Origin: an uncultured Fibrobacter sp.
Lineage (GTDB): Bacteria; Fibrobacterota; Fibrobacteria; Fibrobacterales; Fibrobacteraceae
Assembly (NCBI GenBank): GCA_946414025.1
Contig: CAMKMX010000012.1
Span: 1-64,000 of the forward strand
Direction of reading: 5' to 3'
Length of the DNA: 64,000 bases
Shown: in pieces, positions 39,919 to 49,299 of the stretch
Numbering within the stretch: position 1 is the stretch's first letter
How the letters are laid out: each line of letters begins with the position of its first letter
Made by a program: the position numbers and the translations under genes
Notes under the pieces: model-generated
What the model saw: only the letters and a program-made list of their open reading frames with translations
Told to the model about the DNA's origin: nothing
The model's database searches: none

Positions 39919-41838
39919 ATGAGTAAAGTGAAAATGCCGAAGTTTTCCAGCGTCCTTGCAGCAGCGGTTACCGCAGGCTTGTTCGCAGCAGCCAACGCAG
40001 CCATCAATGTAACGGTCGATGCCGACGCAGGCATCAAGAAGATTTCACCCTACCTGTATGGTCGGAACATTGACAAGGTCAGCGACACCAGCGTCGAGAG
40101 CGATACCGCCGAGACCAACTTCATAAACAAGGTGCTGGAATCGGGAATCCACATGATGCGCGCCAACAACGGCAACAACGCCACCCGCTACAACTGGCGA
40201 AGAAAACTCACCGCCCACCCTGACTGGTTCAACAACGTTTACGCCCACGACTGGGACATTACGGCAAAAAAGGTGCTCGACAAGATGCCGGGGGTAGACG
40301 CCCTATACGCTTTCCAGCTCACGGGATATGCCGCCAGCACAACAGACTACAACTTCCCCGACTGGGAATGGCACCTGGAACACGGCGGCAACCCAACCCA
40401 TTCTTTTGACCTGGCAGGCGGCGGCGAAGTCTCCGATGACGGCAAGACGCTCATCAAGGCGGGCGACGCATCGCTCTACAACATGGAATGGCCCGCCGAT
40501 TCCACCGTCGCGATTATTCCCCACTGGAAAGACGAACTCAAATATGACATGAGCCGCTTCAGGTACTGGAGCATGGACAACGAGATGGACATCTGGCGCG
40601 GCACCCACAACGATTTGGACCTGCCCGTGACCGGAGACTTTCTCGTAGAACATTTTGTAGATGTCGCCAAGAAGGCCCGTGCCGCCTGGGGAGACATCAA
40701 ACTCACCGGACCGGTGGTAGCAAACGAGTGGCAATGGTGCCACATAGCCGCCGTTGACGGAGACAACAAGCGTCCTTCGATAGACGGCAAGGAATACTGC
40801 TGGCTGGAATTTTTCATCAAGAAAGTGGCCGAGGCGCAAAAGTCCTACGGCAAGCGACTTTTGGACGTATTCGACATCCACTGGTATCCCTCCGAAACAG
40901 ATTACGAAAGCCGCATCAACTGGCACCGTGTACTGTTTGACACCACCTACTACTACAAGGGTGCCAACGGTGTACGCTGCGCCTCCGGGACCTGCGACTG
41001 GAGCGAACATGACGGAAAGAAAGAATACAGGTCCTACATCTTTGTGCGTATCAACAACTGGCTGGAGCAATATTTCGGCAAGGATCACGGCATTACGCTG
41101 GGCATTACCGAAACCGACCTGAACGATTCTGATCCTATGGTGACAGCGCTCATCTATGCGTCTTTCCTCGGAACCATGCAGGACAACGGTGTCGAGATTT
41201 TCACCCCGTGGACATGGGGCGACGGCATGTACGAAACGGTCCACCTGTTCAGCCGCTACGGCCACGAGAACCGCGTGCAGTCCACCTCCAGCAACGATTC
41301 GCTGGTGTCGGCCTACAGTTCCATCAGCAACAAGGGCGATTCGCTTACGGTGATTTTCGTGAACAGGAGTCAAAATGCAACACAAGACGTAAATCTGACC
41401 CTCGGCAGCTTTGAAACGGCTGACGGTTCTGCAGAGACACTCACCCTTTCGGAAATTACCGGCGAAACCTTTGTTTCTCACACCAACAACGCCCTGAAAA
41501 AAGGAACGGCGCAGGTAGCAAGCAAAAAAGTTTCTATGACGCTTCCCGCCAAGTCCATCACGGCGGTACTGTTCACGACAAACAACCCCAAGGTCGTTGA
41601 TGCTATTGCGACCACAGCGGTACGCCCCAATTACAGCCTAACCCTGCAAGGTCGGGAGATTCTCGTGTCAGGAATCCAGCTGAACAGCCGTTATGCCTTG
41701 GCCAATGCTCTCGGACAAGTCGTCAGCAGTGGGGCATGGAACGGAAATTCTGGAGCGATCTTAAAACTCAAGGTTCCCAGTGCCGGTCGCTACATCTTGC
41801 AGATCGATAACCAAAGCAGAACAATTTTGGTGAAATAG
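39919..41838 (+). CDS. Secreted glycoside hydrolase family 44-like enzyme, copy 1
   Basis: From ATG 39919 it encodes 639 residues with a signal peptide (SSVLAAAVTAGLFAAANA, cut near residue 26). The mature protein starts with INVTVDADAGIKKISPYLYGRN, the GH44-type opening. Likely catalytic residues are Glu222 in YWSMDNEMDIW (acid/base) and Glu398 in LGITETDLND (nucleophile). A C-terminal sorting-like tail (about residues 560-639; SRYALANALGQVVSSG, GRYILQIDNQSRTILVK) resembles type IX secretion tails. Family members are endo-beta-1,4-glucanases or xyloglucanases. A GTG at 39913 lies in the ribosome-binding site and is rejected. Confidence 0.82.
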   Translation: MSKVKMPKFSSVLAAAVTAGLFAAANAAINVTVDADAGIKKISPYLYGRNIDKVSDTSVESDTAETNFINKVLESGIHMMRANNGNNATRYNWRRKLTAHPDWFNNVYAHDWDITAKKVLDKMPGVDALYAFQLTGYAASTTDYNFPDWEWHLEHGGNPTHSFDLAGGGEVSDDGKTLIKAGDASLYNMEWPADSTVAIIPHWKDELKYDMSRFRYWSMDNEMDIWRGTHNDLDLPVTGDFLVEHFVDVAKKARAAWGDIKLTGPVVANEWQWCHIAAVDGDNKRPSIDGKEYCWLEFFIKKVAEAQKSYGKRLLDVFDIHWYPSETDYESRINWHRVLFDTTYYYKGANGVRCASGTCDWSEHDGKKEYRSYIFVRINNWLEQYFGKDHGITLGITETDLNDSDPMVTALIYASFLGTMQDNGVEIFTPWTWGDGMYETVHLFSRYGHENRVQSTSSNDSLVSAYSSISNKGDSLTVIFVNRSQNATQDVNLTLGSFETADGSAETLTLSEITGETFVSHTNNALKKGTAQVASKKVSMTLPAKSITAVLFTTNNPKVVDAIATTAVRPNYSLTLQGREILVSGIQLNSRYALANALGQVVSSGAWNGNSGAILKLKVPSAGRYILQIDNQSRTILVK

Positions 41839-41870
41839 ATTCTTTTGCGATAAAAGACGGGAGGTGTGTT

Positions 41871-44093
41871 ATGGTTATAGTGAAAGCACTGAAGTTTTCG
41901 GGTGTCCTTGCAGCAATAATTACCACAGGGATTTCCACGACGGCGGCTTATGCCGCCATCAACATCAACGTGGATACGGACGAAGGCGTCAAGAAGATTT
42001 CGCCATACCTATACGGTCGAAACATCTTTTGCAATGAAGACAGAGGCGACCTGAACGACATCACTACCACCTTGACGGAAAAGGACCAGGCAAACCTGGA
42101 AACTTACCGGCAGGCGGGCATACGCTACTTGCGTATGAACAACGGGAACAACGCCACCAAGCACAACTGGCGCATGAACCTTTCTAGCCACCCCGACTAC
42201 TACAACAATGTCTATAAGCACGACTGGGACATTTCTTCCAAGAAAATTCTAGACAACCTGCCCGGTGTAGATGGCATGTACGCCTTCCAGTTGGCTGGCT
42301 ATGTGGCCAGCACCACAGCGTACAACTTCAAGGACTGGGACTGGAAACAGTCTCATGGTGGCAAAAACGCAAAGCAGGCTCTTGACCTGGCCGGTAACGG
42401 CACGGTGGCTGATGACGGAGTCACCCTGATTCAAGCGGGAGATTACAGTCTCTATCTCGAAGAATGGCCCGCCGATTCTACCGTGGAACTGATAAAGCAC
42501 TGGCGCGACGGTCTCAAGTACGACATGAGCCGCTTTAGGTACTGGAGCATGGACAACGAGATGGAACTCTGGCGGGGCACCCACAGCGACCTGCCCTACA
42601 CCTACCCTGACGAAGCAGGCAACACCGTTGCGGCAGACCGTATGGTGGACAACTACATTGCCGTAGCCAAGGCGGCAAAGGCCATCAGCCCTGACCTAAA
42701 ACTTACCGGTCCTGTTGCAGCCAACGAATGGAGTTGGTGCAACATCGCCTACGACAATAGCACAAGTTTTATCAAGGCTCCCGACCGCAACTACTGCTGG
42801 CTGGAATACTTCATCAAGCGCCTAGGCGACGAACAAAAGAAAACCACAGTCCAACTGCTAGATGTATTCGACATCCACTGGTACCCGAGCGAAAAAGATT
42901 ACGAATCCTGGATGAACTGGCACCGAGTATTCTTTGACACTACCTACAACTATCCCGGTGCAAACGGAATCAAGCGTGCAAACCCCACCTGCAAATGGGA
43001 CGAGTCCATCACCAAGGAATACATTTTCAAGCGCATTGCCGACTGGATGGCGGAATATGTAGGCAAAGATTACAAGTTCACGTTTGCCCTCACGGAAACG
43101 GATTTTATTGCAGACATGGACGCTATGAGCAGAGCCCTTGCCTACGCCTCGTTCATGGGAACCTTCATTGACCACGGTGTAGAAATCTTTACCCCCTGGA
43201 CCTGGCGCGAAGGCATGTACGAAGTGGTCCACCTGTTCAGCCGCTATGGCCACGAAAACCGCGTGCAGTCCACTTCCAGTAACGACTCCCTGGTGTCCGC
43301 CTACAGTTCCTTAAGCAACAATGGCGATTCCCTCACAGTCATCTTCGTGAACAGGAGCCAGTATAACGCCCAAGAGGTAAACTTGACCATCAGCGATTTT
43401 GAAGCGGAAAATGGTTCTGCAGAGACACTCACCCTTTCGGGAATTACCGGCGAAACCTTTGTTTCTCACACCAACAATGCCCTGAAAAAAGGAACGGTGC
43501 AGGTATCCAACAATACAATTTCTACGAGCCTTCCCGCAAAATCCATCGTTGCCGTACTATTCAATGGACAGGGAACTGTCTTCCCCAGCAGTTCCTCGAC
43601 ATCAGAGGAGAGCAGTTCTTCCATCGCTGTCGTAAGCAGTTCTTCTGCATCGGATGAAAGTAGTTCATCGATTTCAACCGCAAGCAGCTCTTCCACCGAT
43701 GTCGTCAGCAGTTCTTCTGTCTTGAGCGTTAGCAGTTCCTCCATCTCTGTCGTCAACAGTTCTTCTGCAATGACGGCTAGCAGTTCCTCGACTTCCGTCG
43801 TCATCAGGTCATCGGCATCAAATCAGCCAACATTCGATCCCGATGATACGGACTATATCGTCACCTTGCCTTCCAAGCAATTCCAGCATTCCGTCACTGT
43901 CCAGAATCGGGACATTTACATTGACGGCCTGCAACAAAACAGCCGCTATGCCCTGACGAATACCTTGGGCCAGGTTATCCGCAGTGGCCTGTGGAACGGT
44001 GCTGCCGGAGCAACGCTGAAGCTTAGCGTGCCTGCTACGGGTCGGTACATTCTGCAGGTCGGCGGCAAGAGCCAGCTGATTGTGGTGAAATAA
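41871..44093 (+). CDS. Secreted glycoside hydrolase family 44-like enzyme, copy 2, with Ser-rich linker
   Basis: A 740-residue paralogue starting 32 bp after copy 1. It has a signal peptide, ININVDTDEGVKKISPYLYGRN, acid/base Glu230 (YWSMDNEMELW) and nucleophile Glu409 (FALTETDFI). A linker of about 85 residues (about 573-658) is built of SSSS blocks and is followed by the same C-terminal sorting-like module (SRYALTNTLGQVIRSG, TGRYILQVGGKSQLIVVK). Copy 1 lacks the linker. Stretches near 43245-43345 and 43417-43505 are almost identical in DNA to copy 1, while other parts differ more. GGGAGG precedes ATG 41871. Confidence 0.82.
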   Translation: MVIVKALKFSGVLAAIITTGISTTAAYAAININVDTDEGVKKISPYLYGRNIFCNEDRGDLNDITTTLTEKDQANLETYRQAGIRYLRMNNGNNATKHNWRMNLSSHPDYYNNVYKHDWDISSKKILDNLPGVDGMYAFQLAGYVASTTAYNFKDWDWKQSHGGKNAKQALDLAGNGTVADDGVTLIQAGDYSLYLEEWPADSTVELIKHWRDGLKYDMSRFRYWSMDNEMELWRGTHSDLPYTYPDEAGNTVAADRMVDNYIAVAKAAKAISPDLKLTGPVAANEWSWCNIAYDNSTSFIKAPDRNYCWLEYFIKRLGDEQKKTTVQLLDVFDIHWYPSEKDYESWMNWHRVFFDTTYNYPGANGIKRANPTCKWDESITKEYIFKRIADWMAEYVGKDYKFTFALTETDFIADMDAMSRALAYASFMGTFIDHGVEIFTPWTWREGMYEVVHLFSRYGHENRVQSTSSNDSLVSAYSSLSNNGDSLTVIFVNRSQYNAQEVNLTISDFEAENGSAETLTLSGITGETFVSHTNNALKKGTVQVSNNTISTSLPAKSIVAVLFNGQGTVFPSSSSTSEESSSSIAVVSSSSASDESSSSISTASSSSTDVVSSSSVLSVSSSSISVVNSSSAMTASSSSTSVVIRSSASNQPTFDPDDTDYIVTLPSKQFQHSVTVQNRDIYIDGLQQNSRYALTNTLGQVIRSGLWNGAAGATLKLSVPATGRYILQVGGKSQLIVVK

Positions 44094-44117
44094 AGCAACA
44101 TTGCAAACGACAAACAG

Positions 44118-44142
44118 AAAAAGCCCCTTTCGGGGCTTTTTT
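44118..44142. terminator. Bidirectional terminator between the GH44-type gene and cysK
   Basis: AAAAAGCCCC (44118-44127) and GGGGCTTTTTT (44132-44142) form a strong stem with A and T tracts on the two sides. It ends both convergent transcripts. Confidence 0.9.
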
Positions 44143-44162
44143 GCAGAGGTTTTTAGCTTTTT

Positions 44163-45089
44163 TTATTCAGAGAACAAGGCCGTAGAGAGGTAGCGGTCGC
44201 CGGTATCCGGGAGCAGGGCCACGATGGTCTTGCCCTTGTTTTCGGGACGCTTGGCCAGTTCCTTGGCGGCCCAGAGAGCAGCTCCAGAAGAAATGCCCAC
44301 CAGCACGCCTTCTTTCTTGCCGATTTCGCGGCCAGCTATAAAGGCGTCTTCGTTTTCCACGGCGATGATTTCGTCGTAGATCTTGGTGTTCAGGGTGTCG
44401 GGAACAAATCCTGCACCGATGCCCTGGATCTTGTGGGCGCCGGCGGTACCCTTGCTGAGCACCGGAGAGCTTGCAGGCTCCACGGCCACAATCTTCACAT
44501 TCGGATTCTTGCTCTTGAGGTATTCGCCAACGCCGGAAACCGTACCGCCGGTGCCGACACCCGCCACAAAGATGTCCACCTTTCCGTCGGTATCTTCCCA
44601 GATTTCGGGACCGGTGGTAGCCTTGTGGGCGGCCGGGTTTGCCGGGTTCACGAACTGTCCCGGAATAAAGCTGTTGGGGATTTCCTTGGCCAGTTCTTCG
44701 GCCTTGGCGATAGCGCCCTTCATGCCCTTGGCACCTTCGGTGAGCACCAGTTCTGCACCGTAGGCTTTCATGATCTGGCGGCGTTCCACGCTCATGGTTT
44801 CGGGCATTACGATGATGATGCGGTACCCGCGGGCGGCGGCCACAGAGGCAAGACCGATACCGGTGTTACCCGAGGTAGGCTCGATAATCACGGAACCGGC
44901 CTTGAGCTTGCCGCTCTTTTCGGCGTCGTCCAGCATGGCCTTGGCCACGCGGTCCTTCACGGAACCGGCGGGGTTGAAGTATTCCAGCTTGGCGAGAATC
45001 TTGGCACCGAGACCTTCCTCGATGTGAGTGAGTTCCAGAAGCGGGGTGTGACCAATGAGCTGGTCGGCAGAGGTATAGATTTTAGACAT
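44163..45089 (-). CDS. cysK: Cysteine synthase A
   Basis: From ATG 45089 it encodes 308 residues. It is a PLP enzyme with Lys45 in [33 protein letters not shown] and [21 protein letters not shown]. It makes cysteine from O-acetylserine and sulfide. The longer open frame to 45182 is a repeat-rich intergenic sequence and is not used. metY lies upstream on the same strand. Confidence 0.92.
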   Translation of the reverse strand: MSKIYTSADQLIGHTPLLELTHIEEGLGAKILAKLEYFNPAGSVKDRVAKAMLDDAEKSGKLKAGSVIIEPTSGNTGIGLASVAAARGYRIIIVMPETMSVERRQIMKAYGAELVLTEGAKGMKGAIAKAEELAKEIPNSFIPGQFVNPANPAAHKATTGPEIWEDTDGKVDIFVAGVGTGGTVSGVGEYLKSKNPNVKIVAVEPASSPVLSKGTAGAHKIQGIGAGFVPDTLNTKIYDEIIAVENEDAFIAGREIGKKEGVLVGISSGAALWAAKELAKRPENKGKTIVALLPDTGDRYLSTALFSE

Positions 45090-45099
45090 GGTTTGAAGT

Positions 45100-45189
45100 C
45101 CTTTTTTTGAGTTAGAAGTTAATAAAAGTTGAACGGAGTGGTTAGGTTTGAGGCACGAGGATGACGACTCATCACTCATCACTCAAAAC
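45100..45189. repeat. ACTCA-type short direct repeats between metY and cysK
   Basis: At about 45166-45200 the sequence is a run of ACTCATC / ACTCAAA / ACTCACA units. The same motif in both orientations fills 52226-52335. Two such arrays in one window indicate a dispersed low-complexity intergenic repeat family. Confidence 0.75.
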
Positions 45190-46476
45190 TCACAACTCAC
45201 TAAGCGCCTGATCCAGGTCGGCGATGATGTCTTCGTAGTGTTCCGTACCGATGGAAAGGCGGATGGTGGCGGGGCTGATTCCTGCGGCGGCGAGTTCTTC
45301 CGGAGTGAGTTCGGAGTGAGTCGTCGTGTAGGGATGCACCACCAGGCTCTTCACGTCGGCCACGTTGGCCAGCAGGCTGAAAATCTTGAGGCTGTCGATG
45401 AACTTGAATGCTTCGGCCTGGCCGCCCTTCACATCGAAGGTGAAAATAGACCCTGCGCCGTTGGGGAAATACCTCTTGTAGAGGTCGTGCTGCGGATGGT
45501 CCGCAAAACTCGGGTGGTTCACCTTGGCCACCTTCGGGTGTTTCGAGAGGAACTCCAGGACCTTCTTGGTGTTTTCCACATGGCGGTCCAGACGCAGCGA
45601 CAAAGTCTCCGTGCCCTGCAAAAGCAAGAAGGCATTGAACGGAGAAATGGCAGCGCCTTCGTCACGAAGGAGGATGGCACGGATATAGACGATGAAGGCG
45701 GCAGCCCCTGCGGCGGCGGTAAAGGGCACGCCGTAGCTGGGGTTTACTTCGGTGAACTGCGGGAACTTGCCGCTTGCCGCCCAGTCGAACTTGCCACCGT
45801 CCACGATGATACCGCCGAGAGTCGTTCCATGACCGCCGATGAACTTGGTGGCGGAATGAATCACGATGTCGGCGCCGTGTTCCAGCGGGCGAATCAGGTA
45901 AGGCGTTCCGAAGGTGTTGTCGATGACCACCGGAATCTTGTTCTTGTGGGCGATTTCAGAAATGGCCTCGATGTCCGGGATGTCGGAATTGGGATTGCCG
46001 AGAGTCTCGATCAAGATAAGCTTGGTGTTGTCCTTGATGGCTCCCTGAACTTCGTCCAGGTTGTGGATATCCACGAAGGTGGTATCCACGCCGAAGGGGC
46101 GAAGGGTGTGCTGCAGCAGGTTGTAGGTACCGCCATAGATGGAGCGCTGAGCCACCACGTGGTCGCCTTTGCGGGCGAGGGCCGTAATGGCGTAGGTAAG
46201 AGCAGCCGCGCCGGATGCGACGGCAAGGCCTGCGATGCCTCCTTCCAGGGCGGCGATGCGCTTTTCAAAAACGTCCTGAGTGGTGTTGGTGAGGCGGCCG
46301 TAGATGTTGCCCGCGTCTTTCAGGTGGAAACGGTCGGAGGCATGCTGGGCGCTGTGGAAAACGTAAGAGGTGGTCTGGTAGATAGGAACGGCGCGGGAAT
46401 CGGTGGCGGGATCTGCCTGTTCCTGGCCCACGTGGAGCTGGAGGGTTTCAAAGTGAAGCTTGTTCTGTGTCGTCAT
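45190..46476 (-). CDS. metY: O-acetylhomoserine sulfhydrylase / aminocarboxypropyltransferase
   Basis: A 428-residue Cys/Met-metabolism PLP enzyme: FETLQLHVGQEQADPATDSRAVPIYQTTSY at the N-terminus, the PLP lysine in IVIHSATKFIGGHGTTLGG, and VHPYTTTHSELTPEE at the end. It makes homocysteine from O-acetylhomoserine. It pairs with cysK as a sulfur-assimilation unit. Confidence 0.92.
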   Translation of the reverse strand: MTTQNKLHFETLQLHVGQEQADPATDSRAVPIYQTTSYVFHSAQHASDRFHLKDAGNIYGRLTNTTQDVFEKRIAALEGGIAGLAVASGAAALTYAITALARKGDHVVAQRSIYGGTYNLLQHTLRPFGVDTTFVDIHNLDEVQGAIKDNTKLILIETLGNPNSDIPDIEAISEIAHKNKIPVVIDNTFGTPYLIRPLEHGADIVIHSATKFIGGHGTTLGGIIVDGGKFDWAASGKFPQFTEVNPSYGVPFTAAAGAAAFIVYIRAILLRDEGAAISPFNAFLLLQGTETLSLRLDRHVENTKKVLEFLSKHPKVAKVNHPSFADHPQHDLYKRYFPNGAGSIFTFDVKGGQAEAFKFIDSLKIFSLLANVADVKSLVVHPYTTTHSELTPEELAAAGISPATIRLSIGTEHYEDIIADLDQALSEL

Positions 46477-46963
46477 GGTGAAGTCCTTTTGAGGTTTGAG
46501 GTTCGGGGCTCGAGGTTCGAGGTTTGGGTAATGGAGACAAGAGCAGTCATCCTCACGAAGGTGAGGATCCGTTTGCTTTTCTAGCGGATCCTCGCTTCCG
46601 CGAGGATGACGAATAAGGACTTGGCTTCCATCACTCGTTGCACGATTTTGATTACGGATGCAAATGTAAAACTATTTTCCTACAAAATCAATAGGGATTA
46701 AACCGGCAAAGCAGCTATTAATGTCATTTTCAGTCATAAAAACATCAAAATTTCGCTAAAAAACGCCGTTTTAACCCATATTCACCCTTTCCCATACTAT
46801 TTACTTATCATCCGTTATAGTTTTTAACTATAACTTAGGCCGTACAGCCCAAGCCCCATGCCCCTGAACATAGACCCGAGGCGAGCCCCGGCAACCCATA
46901 CAAAGGGGCAATGGGGCGACATTTTTCTATCTTTACCGCCGTAAAATCAAGAGGTCTGCTATT
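46477..46963. repeat. Gene-free stretch with palindromic GTCATCCTC element and an inverted repeat
   Basis: About 46495-46530 holds GAGGTTCGAGGTT-like tandem units. About 46548-46612 is a large palindrome (GTCATCCTCACG..., GAGGATCCG, then CGGATCCTC, GCGAGGATGAC) related to the repeats at about 430 and 60365. A separate perfect inverted repeat with 9-bp arms, GTTATAGTT (46814-46822) / AACTATAAC (46826-46834), lies upstream of hisE and could be a regulator site. No further gene is seen. Confidence 0.7.
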
Positions 46964-47224
46964 ATGACATTTGAAGAGATGTTCGCTCTGGCTTGCCAGC
47001 GCAAAAAGGAAATGCCCGAAGGCAAGGGAACCACGGAACTGTTCAAGAAGGGCCCCCACGGCATCGGCAAGAAGCTGGTGGAAGAGGCCGCCGAAAGCTG
47101 GATGGCCGCCCGTTTCGAGAGTCGTGACGCCCAGTGCCTGGAGCTGTCGCAGGTGCTCTACTACGTGGCCGTGATGATGGCCGAAAAAGGTTTAACCCTC
47201 GAAGAGGTGTACGCCAAGCTATGA
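46964..47224 (+). CDS. hisE: Phosphoribosyl-ATP pyrophosphatase
   Basis: An 86-residue stand-alone HisE: GIGKKLVEEAAESWMAARFE contains the EExxE metal site, followed by LELSQVLYYVAVMMAEKGLTLEEVY. It hydrolyses phosphoribosyl-ATP in histidine synthesis. It overlaps hisG by 4 bp (ATGA), so the first two pathway steps are coupled. HisI is not next to it. Confidence 0.9.
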   Translation: MTFEEMFALACQRKKEMPEGKGTTELFKKGPHGIGKKLVEEAAESWMAARFESRDAQCLELSQVLYYVAVMMAEKGLTLEEVYAKL

Positions 47225-48060
47225 TTAAAGTCGCTCTCCCCAACAAGGGCATGCTCTTTGAGCCCACCCAGGAACTTCTGAAGGCTTGCGGCTACAAGGC
47301 CTCCAAGCCCTACAAGACCTTGACCCAGCTGGATACCAAGAACGGGATTGAATTTTTCTTCTTGCGTCCAAGCGATATTCCCATGTACGTGGGTCGCGGC
47401 ATCATTGACGCGGGCATCACCGGCATCGATTTCAACGCCGAAGCCAAGAGCCCCGCGGTGAAGGTGCTGGACCTGCCCTTCGGCGCTTCGAAGATGTGTG
47501 CCGCCGTGCCGAACGAAAGCCCGGTGCAGAGTCTGGACGAGCTGAAGGACAAGACCATTGCCACCAGCTTCCCGAACATTGTGGAAGGTTTCTACAAGAA
47601 GCCCATGGACTTTGTGGTGCTGGAAGGCGCCGTCGAAATTTCGGTGAGCCTGGGCGTGGCCGACGCCATCGTGGACGTGGTGGAAACAGGCACGACCTTA
47701 AAGCAGGCGGGGCTCCGCATTGTGGGCGAACCGCTGTTCAGGAGCAACGCCGCCCTGTTCTGCAACCCGCAGAAGACGGGCCTGGAAGAAGTGCACACCC
47801 TTATCCGCCGTATCGAAGGCAAGCTGGTGGCACAGTCCTACATGATGATCGAGTACGACTGCCCCGCCGAACTGCTTTCTAAGGCCTGCGAACTTACGCC
47901 GGGCCTGGATGCCCCGACGGTCACCAAGCTGCACGGTCGCGAATGGTATTCCGTGAAGGCCATGGTCCCCCAAGAAGAGGCCAACGCCATCATGGACCGC
48001 CTCTGGGACGCCGGCGCACGGAGCATCTTGCTGTTCGGTATCAAGAGTGCAAGAATCTAA
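47221..48060 (+). CDS. hisG: ATP phosphoribosyltransferase, long form
   Basis: From ATG 47221 it encodes 279 residues. The catalytic domain includes VALPNKGML, PSDIPMYVGRGIIDAGITGID and the PRPP loop IVDVVETGTTLKQAGL. The last 70-75 residues form the ACT-like regulatory domain of HisG(L), which gives feedback inhibition by histidine. It does not need a HisZ partner. Start fixed by the overlap with hisE. Confidence 0.93.
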   Translation: MIKVALPNKGMLFEPTQELLKACGYKASKPYKTLTQLDTKNGIEFFFLRPSDIPMYVGRGIIDAGITGIDFNAEAKSPAVKVLDLPFGASKMCAAVPNESPVQSLDELKDKTIATSFPNIVEGFYKKPMDFVVLEGAVEISVSLGVADAIVDVVETGTTLKQAGLRIVGEPLFRSNAALFCNPQKTGLEEVHTLIRRIEGKLVAQSYMMIEYDCPAELLSKACELTPGLDAPTVTKLHGREWYSVKAMVPQEEANAIMDRLWDAGARSILLFGIKSARI

Positions 48061-48063
48061 CCA

Positions 48064-49299
48064 ATGCTTTCTCTCGCCTATCTAGCACGCCAGCCTATCC
48101 TCGACCGAGAGGGTAAAATATACGCCTACGAGCTTTTGTTCCGGGACTCCCCGGAAAGCGATACCGCCGTTATCGCCAACGACAACCTGGCCACCGCCCA
48201 GGTGCTGGAAAACGTGCTCACCAACATCGGGCTCCCGAGGCTCATCGGCGAAAACAAGGCCTTTATCAACTGCAACCGGGAAATGCTCCTGGACAACATC
48301 TTCAAGCTGTTGAACCCCAAGTGGTTCGTGCTGGAGGTTCTGGAAGACGTGGAGGTGGACGAGGCCCTGGTGAAGGCCGTGGCCCACTACAAGGAGCGGG
48401 GATTCGAGCTCGCCCTGGACGACTTTATTTTCAACCAGGAATTCTTGAAGCGTTTCGAGCCCCTGTTCCCTTACGTGTCCTACGTGAAGATGGACCTGGT
48501 GGACAACAGCACAGAGGACATGAAGCAGGCGGCAGAATTTTTCAAGGCGAAGGGCATCAAGCTGTTGGCCGAAAAAGTGGAAGACGCCGCCACCTACAAG
48601 ACCTGTTTCAACCTGGGCTACGACTTTTTCCAGGGGTTCTACTTTGCAAGGCCGGAACTGGTGACCGGCAAGAAGCTGGACTCCACCTCGGAAGCTATCA
48701 TCAAGCTGTTGTTCCTGCTGCGCACCCATCCGTCGCTGGACGAGGTCAGCACTGGCCTGGAAGCCTACCCCGACATTTCCGAGAACTTCTTGAAGTTCGT
48801 GAATTCCAAGGCGGGCTATGTGAGCAAGCGAATCGACAAGGTCCGTGACGCTATCGCCTGGGTAGGACTCCGGCACATACAGGAATGGCTCACCCTGATT
48901 CTCTACGCGAGGCCCGAGTTCGGCACGGCGCCCCAGAGCTCGCCCCTGTTCCAGAACGCCACCCACCGCGCCCGTTTTATGGAAATCATCACCCGCTTTA
49001 TCGGCGGCACCGACGACGACCTGCCGGCGAAGGCCTACATGGTGGGGCTTATCAGCCGTGTCGACGCCCTGGTAGGGACCCCTCTCGAAAACATTCTGAA
49101 CGACTCCCCCATGGACGACGAAATCCGCGACGCCCTGCTGCACCGGAAGGGCCTGCTGGGCAAGCTGCTGACCCTGGCCGACGCCGTGGAACAAGACGAC
49201 AAGGCCACCATCTCGCAACAGTTGAAAGACCTGAAAGTTTCGACCAACCTATTGAACCGTTGCGTCTATGACGCCTACAGCTGGACCCATGAACGCTGA
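48064..49299 (+). CDS. EAL-HDOD signalling protein
   Basis: A 411-residue protein. The N-terminal EAL-like domain (about 1-200) starts LARQPILDREGKIYAYELLFRDS, with LEVLEDVEVDE, ALDDFIF and YVKMDL; several catalytic acids of active EAL phosphodiesterases are not evident. The C-terminal HDOD domain (about 205-390) has FLKFVNSKAGYVSKRIDKVRDAI. YuxH/CdgJ-type proteins with this layout bind partners and influence motility or stress responses. It begins 3 bp after hisG and overlaps recR. Confidence 0.85.
   Translation: MLSLAYLARQPILDREGKIYAYELLFRDSPESDTAVIANDNLATAQVLENVLTNIGLPRLIGENKAFINCNREMLLDNIFKLLNPKWFVLEVLEDVEVDEALVKAVAHYKERGFELALDDFIFNQEFLKRFEPLFPYVSYVKMDLVDNSTEDMKQAAEFFKAKGIKLLAEKVEDAATYKTCFNLGYDFFQGFYFARPELVTGKKLDSTSEAIIKLLFLLRTHPSLDEVSTGLEAYPDISENFLKFVNSKAGYVSKRIDKVRDAIAWVGLRHIQEWLTLILYARPEFGTAPQSSPLFQNATHRARFMEIITRFIGGTDDDLPAKAYMVGLISRVDALVGTPLENILNDSPMDDEIRDALLHRKGLLGKLLTLADAVEQDDKATISQQLKDLKVSTNLLNRCVYDAYSWTHER

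Noticed and set aside
43585..43815. Repeated AGCAGTTCCTC units considered as a CRISPR or satellite array
   Set aside because: They are in frame within the GH44-type gene and encode its Ser-rich linker; no spacer structure.
45148..46584. 478-codon open frame on the + strand opposite metY
   Set aside because: It lies opposite the full metY gene, has no family resemblance (His/Gly/Val-rich shadow composition) and runs into repeat DNA at both ends.
48082..49218. 378-codon minus-strand frame opposite the EAL-HDOD gene
   Set aside because: Antisense shadow; the + strand protein has recognisable domains.
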